Positions 57,481-64,000 of a stretch of 64,000 nt of DNA are shown here, in pieces. The position numbers and the translations under genes are program-made. The stretch spans positions 4,898,001-4,962,000 of the forward strand of contig NZ_CP054923.1 in the NCBI RefSeq assembly GCF_013364215.1, written 5' to 3'. The DNA comes from Verrucosispora sp. NA02020 (GTDB lineage: Bacteria > Actinomycetota > Actinomycetes > Mycobacteriales > Micromonosporaceae). Under the pieces are notes generated by a model, which was not told the DNA's origin, searched no databases, and saw nothing but the letters and a program-made list of their open reading frames with translations. Every line of letters begins with the position of its first letter. Within the stretch, counting starts at the first letter, position 1.

Positions 57481-60068
57481 CCGAGCGGTACGTGGTGGAT
57501 CTTCAGGAGGTGGACGCGACGCGGCTGGCCGTGGTCGGTGGCAAGGGCGCGCATCTGGGCGAGCTGTCCCGCGTCGACGGCGTACGGGTGCCGGCCGGGT
57601 TCTGTGTGACCACGGATGCCTTCCGGCGGATCATGGCGGACGCGCCGGTCGACACGCTGCTCGACGATCTGGCGAGGTCGGCGGCGGACGACTCGGAGGC
57701 CATCGGCACGCACAGCGCGCGGATCCGCCGGATCATCGAAGGGGCCAGCGTTCCGGCCGAGGTCACGGCCGCGATCACCGGCGCGCTCGCGTGGTACGGG
57801 GAGCAGACCGCCTACGCGGTGCGGTCCAGCGCGACGGCCGAGGACCTGCCGAACGCGTCGTTCGCCGGGCAGCAGGACACCTACCTGAACGTGGTGGGGC
57901 CGCAGGCGGTCCTGGCGCACGTCCGCCGCTGTTGGGCGTCGTTGTTCACCGAGCGGGCCGTGGCCTACCGCCGGCGCCACGGCATCGACCACCGGTCGGT
58001 GCGGATGGCGGTGGTGGTGCAGCAGATGGTCTTCCCGCAGGCGTCCGGCATCCTGTTCACCGCCGACCCGGTCAGCGGCGACCGGAGGGTCGCCACCGTG
58101 GACGCCGGCTTCGGTCTCGGTGAGGCCCTGGTCGCCGGGTTGGTGAACCCGGACGTCTACCGGGTACGCGACGGCGAGATCGTCGGCAGGTCGGTGGGCA
58201 CGAAGCAGTTCGCCGTGCAGGCCCTACCGGCCGGCGGGACCGCGCAGGTGACCGTCGAGGCATCGCGGCGCACGCATCCGGCGCTGACCGACCCGCAGGT
58301 CATGGCGCTGGTGGAGCTCGGGCGACGGATCGAGGCGCATACCGGTCGGCCGCAGGACATCGAGTGGTGCCTGGCCGACGGCCGCTTCCACATCGTGCAG
58401 ACCCGGCCGATCACCACGTTGTTCCCCGTCCCCGACCGCGACGACACCGACAAGCACGTCTATGTCTCGGTGGGCCACCAGCAGATGATGACCGACCCGA
58501 TGAAGCCGCTGGGCATCTCGGTGTGGCAGCTGACGGCCATGGCGCCGATGATCGAGGCGGGCGGCCGACTGTTCGTCGACGCGATCCGCATGCTGGCCGG
58601 CCCGGGCAGCGCCGCCTTCCTGGACATGATCGGTCGGGCCGACCCGTTGACCCGGGACGCGTTGCAGACCGTCCTGGATCGGGGCGACGTCGTCCCGACG
58701 GCGCCGGACGCCGCTGCCGCCGGTCCCCCGCCAGGCGTACCGCCTGCCCCGATCCCGACCGACCGGGCCGTCGTGGTCGACCTGGTCGCGCGCAGCCAGG
58801 CGTCGATCGCGGCGCTGCGGCGCGACATCGCGACGAAGACCGGGCCCGAGCTGTTCGACGCCCTGCTGGCGGCCTTCGAGGAACACAAGCGTGTCCTCGC
58901 CGACCCGCTGAGCATGAAGGTGATCATGGCGGGGATGGAGGCCGCCTGGTGGCTCCACGACCGGCTGTGGGAGTGGCTGGGTGAGAAGAACGCCGCCGAC
59001 ACGCTCACGCTGGCCGTACCCGACAACGTCACCTCGGAGATGGGTCTGGCGCTGCTCGACGTCGCGGACGTGATCCGCCCGTACCCGCAGGTGGTGACGT
59101 TCCTCAAGGGTGTCGACGACGACGGCTTCCTGGACCGGCTGCCCGAGGTCGAGGGCGGCGGCGAGGCACGCGACGCGATCGAGGCGTACCTGGACCGGTA
59201 CGGGATGCGGGGCGTGGGCGAGATCGACATCACCCGGCCGCGGTGGCGCGAGCGTCCGAGCATGCTGCTGCCGGTGCTGCTGGACCACGTCCGCAACGTC
59301 GCACCGGGCGAGGCCGGGCGACGCGTGGCGAACGGGCGGCAGCGGGCGCGAGAGAAGGAGGAGCAGGTCCTGTCCCGGTTGCGGACCCTGACCGACGGAC
59401 ACGACAAGGCCGACGAGACCAAACGAATGATCGATCGGGTCCGCACCTTCGCCGGGTACCGGGAGTACCCGAAGTACGACATCGTCAGCCGCTACTTCGT
59501 CTACAAGCAGGCCCTGCTGGGCGAGGCCGAGCGCCTGGTACGGGCCGGCGTGCTCGCCGAGGCGGACGACGTGCACTACCTCACGTTCGGTGAGTTCCAC
59601 GAGGTGGCACGCACGCACCGGGTGGACGCCGGGCTCGTCCGGCAACGCCGGGAGGCGTTCCGCTCGTACCACGCGCTCACCCCGCCCCGGGTGCTCACCT
59701 CCGACGGTGAGGCCCTCAACGGGGCGTACCGTCGCGACGACGTGCCGGCCGGCGCCCTGGTCGGTCTGCCGGTCTCCACCGGGACCGTCGAGGGGCGCGC
59801 CCGGGTCGTCCTGGACATCGGGCAGGCCGACCTCGCACCGGGCGACATCCTGGTCACCGCCTACACCGACCCCAGTTGGTCGCCGCTGTTCCTCGGCGTC
59901 GCCGGCCTGGTCACGGAGGTGGGCGGGCTGATGACCCACGGCGCGGTGATCGCCCGGGAGTACGGCCTGCCGGCCGTGGTGAGCGTCGAGGGAGCCACCC
60001 GGTTGATCCGGGACGGGCAGCGGATCCGGGTGCACGGCACCGACGGGTACGTGGAGATCCTGCCCTGA
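57477..60068 (+). CDS. rph: Rifamycin phosphotransferase (rifampin-inactivating)
   Basis: About 863 residues, the length of Rph enzymes, which use ATP to phosphorylate the C21 hydroxyl of rifamycins, releasing AMP and phosphate. The ATP-grasp domain (1-315) has VVGGKGAHLGELSRVDGVRVPAGFCVTT, YAVRSSATAEDLPNASFAGQQDTYLNV and DIEWCLADGRFHIVQTRPIT. A ~430-residue rifamycin-binding middle follows, with VSVGHQQMMTDPMKPLGISVW, a signature separating Rph from PEP synthase. The swivelling His domain has EVGGLMTHGAVIAREYGLPAVVSV with catalytic His821. ATG 57477 has GGAGGTG. The RAE upstream confirms the assignment. Likely induced by rifamycins. Confidence 0.95.
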   Translation: MTERYVVDLQEVDATRLAVVGGKGAHLGELSRVDGVRVPAGFCVTTDAFRRIMADAPVDTLLDDLARSAADDSEAIGTHSARIRRIIEGASVPAEVTAAITGALAWYGEQTAYAVRSSATAEDLPNASFAGQQDTYLNVVGPQAVLAHVRRCWASLFTERAVAYRRRHGIDHRSVRMAVVVQQMVFPQASGILFTADPVSGDRRVATVDAGFGLGEALVAGLVNPDVYRVRDGEIVGRSVGTKQFAVQALPAGGTAQVTVEASRRTHPALTDPQVMALVELGRRIEAHTGRPQDIEWCLADGRFHIVQTRPITTLFPVPDRDDTDKHVYVSVGHQQMMTDPMKPLGISVWQLTAMAPMIEAGGRLFVDAIRMLAGPGSAAFLDMIGRADPLTRDALQTVLDRGDVVPTAPDAAAAGPPPGVPPAPIPTDRAVVVDLVARSQASIAALRRDIATKTGPELFDALLAAFEEHKRVLADPLSMKVIMAGMEAAWWLHDRLWEWLGEKNAADTLTLAVPDNVTSEMGLALLDVADVIRPYPQVVTFLKGVDDDGFLDRLPEVEGGGEARDAIEAYLDRYGMRGVGEIDITRPRWRERPSMLLPVLLDHVRNVAPGEAGRRVANGRQRAREKEEQVLSRLRTLTDGHDKADETKRMIDRVRTFAGYREYPKYDIVSRYFVYKQALLGEAERLVRAGVLAEADDVHYLTFGEFHEVARTHRVDAGLVRQRREAFRSYHALTPPRVLTSDGEALNGAYRRDDVPAGALVGLPVSTGTVEGRARVVLDIGQADLAPGDILVTAYTDPSWSPLFLGVAGLVTEVGGLMTHGAVIAREYGLPAVVSVEGATRLIRDGQRIRVHGTDGYVEILP

Positions 60069-60084
60069 CCGGGGTCGAGGCGGC

Positions 60085-61032
60085 TCAGGTGAGGGCGGCG
60101 ACGGCGGCGTGCAGCCAGGTCGATGCCGGGGCGTGCCCGACGGGTTGCGCCGTGCCGTTGATGGTGGCGGTCAGCGAGTGGTACCTGCCGAGCAGCGCGA
60201 CGTGTCGGCTCACCTGCGGACCGGGGTCGGCGGCGGCGATCTGCCGCCGTACCTCGGTCAGGTCCTGGTCGCCGCTGCGACTCGCGGCAAGCGCCACCCA
60301 CCGCGTCGCCACCTGCCGGGCCTCGCGGGAGTCGACCGGTACGCCGGCCTCGGCCGCGGCCCTGGCCTGCGCGAGGATCTCGACCTGCGCCGCGACGTCC
60401 GCCTCCGCCGCCGGGTCCGCCCGCTCGCGGTCCGCCGTGCTGGCGAAGGTCTCGCCGAAGAACTCGCGGACCGCCTGCCGGAAACCGGGGTCGCGCACCA
60501 GGTCGGCCAGCTCGATCCACGCGTCCAACTGCTCGCCGGTGGGGTCCTCCGGCAGCCGGGGCCGCCACGGGCGCAGGTAGTCGACGAACTCCCGCAGGTC
60601 GAGACCGTCGGTGACCTCGGCCCAGAACTCCTCCACGAGCTGCTCACGGTCGTCGTCGGACATCGACGCCAGTCGGTGCACGAGACTCACCTGCCCGGCC
60701 TCGCTGTCCTGCCGCACGACCGCCCGCAACACCGCCCGTCGGGTACGCAGGTGTCCCATCTGCCGCTCGACGAGCGCCAGATGGGCCCTCGCGAGATCCC
60801 GCACCGTGATCTCGTCGGCCAGCAACCGACGGATCTCGTCCAGCCCCGCGCCCAGGTCCCGCAGCGTCCGCACCAGTTCGAGGGCCGCCACGCCCCGCGC
60901 GTCGTAGCACCGGTACCCGGCAGCGGTGTACCCGGTCGGCGCGACGATGCCCTCGTCGGCGTAGAACCGGATGGCGCTGACACTCAGACCCGTACGCCGG
61001 GCCACATCCCCGATCGACAACCACTCGTTCAT
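60085..61032 (-). CDS. MerR-family regulator with TipAS-like/antibiotic-binding tail
   Basis: About 315 residues. The N-terminal MerR HTH reads WLSIGDVARRTGLSVSAIRFYADEGIVAPTGYTAAGYRCYDARGVAALELVRTLRDLGAGLDEIRRLLADE, followed by the dimerisation helix. The ~200-residue C-terminal helical domain (LVEEFWAEVTDGLDLREFVDYLRPWRP...) is an unassigned ligand domain. ATG 61032 follows a promoter with TTGACT and a 17-bp palindrome typical of MerR autoregulation. It is convergent with rph; a link to rifamycin is not shown. Confidence 0.9.
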   Translation of the reverse strand: MNEWLSIGDVARRTGLSVSAIRFYADEGIVAPTGYTAAGYRCYDARGVAALELVRTLRDLGAGLDEIRRLLADEITVRDLARAHLALVERQMGHLRTRRAVLRAVVRQDSEAGQVSLVHRLASMSDDDREQLVEEFWAEVTDGLDLREFVDYLRPWRPRLPEDPTGEQLDAWIELADLVRDPGFRQAVREFFGETFASTADRERADPAAEADVAAQVEILAQARAAAEAGVPVDSREARQVATRWVALAASRSGDQDLTEVRRQIAAADPGPQVSRHVALLGRYHSLTATINGTAQPVGHAPASTWLHAAVAALT

Positions 61033-61048
61033 GACCACCACCTTGGCG

Positions 61049-61065
61049 TCTCAAGTCGCCTGAGA
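61049..61065. promoter_or_regulatory. Candidate MerR operator
   Basis: tctcaagtcgcctgaga has tctca/tgaga arms with a 7-nt centre, overlaps the TTGACT -35 element (minus strand) and lies 17 bp upstream of the MerR start. Confidence 0.55.
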
Positions 61066-61097
61066 GTCAACAGCGGCCCCGGCAGCCGGCGCCGGCT

Positions 61098-61754
61098 CTA
61101 GCGGGCCAGTCGCTCCAGGAGTTCGCCGAGCAGTCCGCGTTCGCCCGGGGTGAGGTCGCCCGGATCGTCGTCGACCAGCGCCCGCAACGTCAGGGCCGCG
61201 CTGGCACGGGTCGTGGAGGCGGCGGTGGAAGGCGTGTGCAGGACTCCGGCCAACGCGGCCTCGCGGGCACGCCCGGACAGCCCGAAGTCCGGCTCCGGCT
61301 GGCTGATCAAGGTGAGCGTGATGCCGATGTTGGCGGCGAACAGCTGCTCGGCGGCATCGGCCGCCGGCACCTTGAGCAGGCCCCGGGCGGCAGCGGCGGT
61401 GAATCGCTCGCGCAACGCGGCGTGCGCGGGAGCGGTGACGGCGCAGGTCCTTCCCGGCTCGGCGCGGCCGTAGAGCAGCCCGTAGAACGAGGGGTGCTCC
61501 AGCCCGAACTGCACGTGCTTGTCCCAGCCACTACGCAGGTCGTCCAGCGGGTCGTCCGAGTTCTCGACCGCCGTGTACTGGGTGAAGCCGTGGTTCGCCA
61601 CGGCGTCGATCAGGCCCTGCTTGCTGCCGAAGTGGTGGTACAGCGTCGGGGCTTGCACCCCGGCGCGTTCGCACACCGCCCTCGTGGACACCGTGGCGCC
61701 GCCCTCCAGCAACTCGGCTGCGGCAAGGAGGAGTCGATCTCGCGCGCTCTGCAT
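61098..61754 (-). CDS. TetR-family transcriptional regulator
   Basis: About 218 residues. HTH: RLLLAAAELLEGGATVSTRAVCERAGVQAPTLYHHFGSKQGLIDAVANHGF. The C-terminal part (YTAVENSDDPLDDLRSGWDKHVQFGLEHPSFYGLLYGRAEPG) matches TetR_C domains that control SDR genes. ATG 61754 lies 7 nt after TAATGT, which is inside the operator array at 61759-61798, so it is autoregulated and controls the divergent SDR fusion. Confidence 0.92.
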   Translation of the reverse strand: MQSARDRLLLAAAELLEGGATVSTRAVCERAGVQAPTLYHHFGSKQGLIDAVANHGFTQYTAVENSDDPLDDLRSGWDKHVQFGLEHPSFYGLLYGRAEPGRTCAVTAPAHAALRERFTAAAARGLLKVPAADAAEQLFAANIGITLTLISQPEPDFGLSGRAREAALAGVLHTPSTAASTTRASAALTLRALVDDDPGDLTPGERGLLGELLERLAR

Positions 61755-61758
61755 GATT

Positions 61759-61798
61759 GCTACATTAGCTCATGTAGCGCTACATTGCTCGCTATAGC
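61759..61798. promoter_or_regulatory. Two adjacent 20-bp operator-like palindromes
   Basis: GCTACATTAGCTCATGTAGC (61759-61778) has 7-bp perfect arms; GCTACATTGCTCGCTATAGC (61779-61798) abuts it as a degenerate second copy. They cover the promoters of the divergent TetR and SDR genes. Confidence 0.75.
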
Positions 61799-61812
61799 GG
61801 AAGGAGAAGTCC

Positions 61813-62982
61813 ATGAGGACTTGGTTCATCACCGGTGGGACGCCCGGAGGGTTCGGCCTGGTCTATGCCGAGGCCGCGCTGGCACAGGGCGATCAGGTGG
61901 CAGTCACGGTGCGTCGGCCTTCTGAACTGCGGGAATGGGCTGCACCGTTCGGTGAGCGGGTGCTGGTGCTTCAGCTCGACGTCACCGACGCCGACCAGGT
62001 GCGCGCGGCGGTCACGACGGCAGAGGAGCGGTTCGGCGGGATCGACGTGCTCGTCAACAGCGCGGGCCGTGGCTGGTACGGCTCGATCGAGGGGGCCCCG
62101 GACGAGACCATCCGCCGCACGTTCGACCTCAACCTGTTCGCCGTGGTCGACGTGATCCGCGCGGTCCTGCCGGGTATGCGGGCACGCGGCGACGGCTGGA
62201 TCGTGAACATGTCGTCGGTGGCCGGCCTCGTCGGCGCAGAGGGGTTCGGTTACTACGCGGCGGCGAAGTTCGCGATCGAAGGACTGTCGGAGACACTGCG
62301 CCAGGAGGTCGCACCGTTCGGCGTACGCGTGCTCGCCGTGGAGCCGGGAGCGTTCCGCACCAGCGCCTTCTCCTACTTCCGCGACGAGCCCGTCACCGAG
62401 ACCGTCGACGCCTACGTGCCGATGGTCGAGACCGTCAAGGCGGCTTTCGTGGACGCTGACGGCAAGCAGGCAGGTGACCCTGTTCGTGGTGTGCAGGCCG
62501 TGATCAGCGCGATGAACGCTCCCGTTCCACCGCACCGGATCGTGCTCGGCAACTCCGGCTACGACGTCGTCGTCGCGATGCACGAGAACGCCCTCGCGGA
62601 GCTGCGCGCGAACGAGAAGCTGTCCCGCAGCGCTGACTTCGAAGACCGGAGAACGGACATGAACGACATCACTCTCCCCCAGGCCGTCGACACCTTCGTC
62701 GAGGCCACCAACGCGCACGACGTGAACGCGCTGGCCGCAGTCTTCAGCGACGGGGCCACCGTGCGTGATGACGGAAGGGTCTGGGCCGGCGAGGCCGAGA
62801 TCCGCGAGTGGATCCAGGGGCATCTGATCAACCCCAAGATCGTGCTCACGCCGACCTCGTTCGCGGACGACCGGCTGGTGGCCTCCGGGGACGGCGACTT
62901 CCCCGGCGGACCCCTGTCCTTCTCGTTCGTGTTCGGCATCAAGGACGACCAGGTCACCGACCTCGCGATCGCCCCCCTCTGA
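61813..62982 (+). CDS. SDR family oxidoreductase fused to a SnoaL-like domain
   Basis: About 389 residues. Residues 1-277 are a complete classical SDR: FITGGTPGGFGLVYAEAAL, LVNSAGRGWYGSIEGAP, NMSSVAGLVGAEGFGYYAAAKFAIEGLSETL with Tyr-x-x-x-Lys, and PGAFRTSAF. It then runs without a stop through FEDRRTDM into a ~108-residue SnoaL/NTF2 domain (QAVDTFVEATNAHDVNALAAVFSDGATV...FSFVFGIKDDQVTDLAIAPL). At the junction a GGAGAACGG ribosome site precedes an in-frame ATG at 62659, so the SnoaL part looks like a former separate gene joined by loss of the SDR stop. Start ATG 61813 has AAGGAGAAG. Confidence 0.9.
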   Translation: MRTWFITGGTPGGFGLVYAEAALAQGDQVAVTVRRPSELREWAAPFGERVLVLQLDVTDADQVRAAVTTAEERFGGIDVLVNSAGRGWYGSIEGAPDETIRRTFDLNLFAVVDVIRAVLPGMRARGDGWIVNMSSVAGLVGAEGFGYYAAAKFAIEGLSETLRQEVAPFGVRVLAVEPGAFRTSAFSYFRDEPVTETVDAYVPMVETVKAAFVDADGKQAGDPVRGVQAVISAMNAPVPPHRIVLGNSGYDVVVAMHENALAELRANEKLSRSADFEDRRTDMNDITLPQAVDTFVEATNAHDVNALAAVFSDGATVRDDGRVWAGEAEIREWIQGHLINPKIVLTPTSFADDRLVASGDGDFPGGPLSFSFVFGIKDDQVTDLAIAPL

Positions 62983-62989
62983 TCCGTCC

Positions 62990-63022
62990 CGGCTGGGGGC
63001 AGCCTGAGGTCCGCCCCAGCCG
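62990..63022. terminator. Hairpin between convergent genes
   Basis: Perfect 9-bp stem cggctgggg/ccccagccg (62990-62998 and 63014-63022) with a 15-nt loop just after the SDR-SnoaL stop. Confidence 0.65.
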
Positions 63023-63138
63023 TAACCGGCGAAGGCCAACTGCTCGATCGCGCACCCGGTCTCCTCGCGCAGCCTCGCAGAGGTCGCTCGCCGCGGCGAC
63101 GCCCGGCGGGCCCGCCCGCCGTGTCCAGACCGGTTCGT

Positions 63139-63726
63139 TCAGGTGGGCGGTGTCAGGGAGGGCGACAGGTGGGCGCGTTCGCCCTGGGCGCCGAAGAGCG
63201 TGAGCAGCTCCGCGGCCTGAGAGTCGGCGCTGCCGATCTGGTGCGGGATCCGGGTGTCGAACTCTGCGGCTTCGCCGGGGCCCAGCCGGTATTCCTGGTC
63301 ACCGAGGACGAGCCGGACATTTCCGTTGAGTACGTAGAACCATTCGTACCCCTCGTGGGTCTGCAGTGTCGTCGTGGCCGACTTCCCGGCCGGTGGATAG
63401 ATCACCTTGTAGGCCTGGATGCCTCCGGCACGTCTGGTCAACGGCACGACGGTGAAGCCGGATCGCCGTACCGGCCGCAGGTGGATGCGGGGATCGCCGG
63501 TGGGCGGGGCCGCGACCAGTTCGTCGAGCGCGACGCCGTGCGCCCGCGCCAGCGGCAGCAGTTGCTCCAGTGTCGGGCGCAGTTTCCCGTTCTCCAGACG
63601 CGAGAGCGTGCTTGCGGTCAGGCCGGTCTCCGCCGCCAAGGCGGCCAGCGAGATGTTCCGGGCCTGGCGTAGTGCGTGCAGGCGCGGGCCGACGCCCGCA
63701 AGGACGTCGTGCGACGTGGCGTTCAT
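63139..63726 (-). CDS. XRE-family regulator with cupin domain
   Basis: About 195 residues. HTH: RLHALRQARNISLAALAAETGLTASTLSRLENGKLRPTLEQLLPLARAHGVALDELV. The C-terminal cupin reads LQTHEGYEWFYVLNGNVRLVLGDQEYRLGPGEAAEFDTRIPHQIG. The architecture fits metabolite-sensing MqsA/SinR-like repressors (PuuR type). ATG 63726 has a 14-bp palindrome 10 bp upstream. Divergent from an alpha/beta hydrolase that it probably controls. Confidence 0.92.
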   Translation of the reverse strand: MNATSHDVLAGVGPRLHALRQARNISLAALAAETGLTASTLSRLENGKLRPTLEQLLPLARAHGVALDELVAAPPTGDPRIHLRPVRRSGFTVVPLTRRAGGIQAYKVIYPPAGKSATTTLQTHEGYEWFYVLNGNVRLVLGDQEYRLGPGEAAEFDTRIPHQIGSADSQAAELLTLFGAQGERAHLSPSLTPPT

Positions 63727-63735
63727 GAACCCATC

Positions 63736-63749
63736 TTGCGGATCCGCAA
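63736..63749. promoter_or_regulatory. Perfect 14-bp palindrome, candidate XRE-cupin operator
   Basis: ttgcggatccgcaa is fully self-complementary and sits between the divergent regulator and hydrolase starts. A partial ttgc/gcaa word recurs near 63757-63769. Confidence 0.6.
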
Positions 63750-63806
63750 CGTTTCTCGCAAATAGGCAACGCCGCTGGTCATGCTGGCAGCGGAGGTAGG
63801 CAACCG

Positions 63807-64000
63807 ATGCTCACATCAGCAGCAACTTCGAGATCAGCAACGCGGTGGTCGCGCACCGTCGCCGCAGGTCACGACGCGGTCACCCGGGACGACGCCGAGT
63901 TCGACCGTCAGTTCACGCACGAGACAGCCGACGTCGACGGCGTGAAGATGCACGACGTCACCGGCGGCACGGGCGAGCCGCTCGTCCTCCTGCACGGCGG
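63807..64000 (+). CDS. Alpha/beta hydrolase, N-terminal part (runs off the window)
   Basis: 64 codons from ATG 63807 (GGAGG site upstream) to the window end, open throughout. After a short Ser/Ala-rich N-terminus the frame reads FDRQFTHETADVDGVKMHDVTGGTGEPLVLLHG, the first beta strands and oxyanion HG loop of alpha/beta hydrolases such as epoxide hydrolases and haloperoxidases. The catalytic triad lies beyond the window. Confidence 0.82.
   Translation, partial: MLTSAATSRSATRWSRTVAAGHDAVTRDDAEFDRQFTHETADVDGVKMHDVTGGTGEPLVLLHG

Overview
The window is very GC-rich actinomycete DNA with strong third-position GC. It most resembles Micromonosporaceae such as Micromonospora or Salinispora. The clues are the long bidirectional terminator hairpins with inverted GGGGTCCCC/GGGGACCCC-type arms, a CvnA/CvnB conservon pair, a DUF6244-like protein, a rifamycin-associated element (RAE) in front of a rifamycin phosphotransferase, and many genes that appear leaderless, with a TANNNT -10 box 6-7 nt before the start codon. 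I see no tRNA, rRNA, CRISPR array, insertion sequence or prophage. The genus is an inference.

Layout. 1-9.9 kb: a secreted GH1 beta-glucosidase (5' end outside the window), an MFS exporter, a conservon-type sensor kinase with its roadblock protein, an FGGY sugar kinase, and a fused TrpE-TrpG anthranilate synthase behind a tryptophan attenuator (19-codon leader with two adjacent Trp codons, then a GC hairpin). 9.9-17 kb: WrbA; an overlapping four-gene operon (ABC ATPase, permease, sensor kinase, response regulator); a GNAT enzyme; a HAD phosphatase; an AlkZ-like DNA glycosylase; and a decayed GlxA/AraC regulator. 17-29.7 kb: small accessory genes, including an ArsR-SRPBCC-cupin operon, an ECF sigma factor with a repeat-bearing membrane partner, TetR/XRE regulators next to oxidoreductases, VOC, DDN-type and SDR enzymes.

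29.7-38.5 kb is the most coherent block. A minus-strand arm (sugar-nucleotide epimerase, membrane glycosyltransferase, methylthioadenosine phosphorylase) faces a plus-strand arm of overlapping genes (GT2 glycosyltransferase, DUF2064/TIGR04282 protein, SAM methyltransferase, MsrP/MsrQ-like membrane molybdoenzyme, small membrane protein) and then an OmpR-type two-component system. The gene content parallels the mycobacterial neighbourhood linked to methylthioxylose. I propose that it makes and attaches a methylthio-sugar.

38.5-49 kb: a helical-repeat protein, a GIY-YIG protein, a PadR regulator with a membrane protein, DUF664, a large LuxR (LAL) regulator, a secreted I36-type inhibitor and a STAND ATPase with TPRs. 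49-57 kb: a TetR/SRPBCC divergent pair with a shared operator, MOSC, GNAT, and a polymorphic toxin locus. In that locus a DUF6244-like protein ends on a GGGAAAC slippery heptamer directly before its stop codon, followed by a hairpin. The CdiA-CT-like toxin lies in the -1 frame without a nearby start codon, which suggests a frameshift-made fusion toxin; an immunity-like gene follows. 57-64 kb: terminator, RAE, a short coupled upstream ORF and rifamycin phosphotransferase; MerR and TetR regulators; an SDR fused to a SnoaL domain; an XRE-cupin regulator; and the start of an alpha/beta hydrolase.

Boundaries come from reading frames, overlaps, Shine-Dalgarno sites and -10 boxes. Family names come from motif recognition without database searches.
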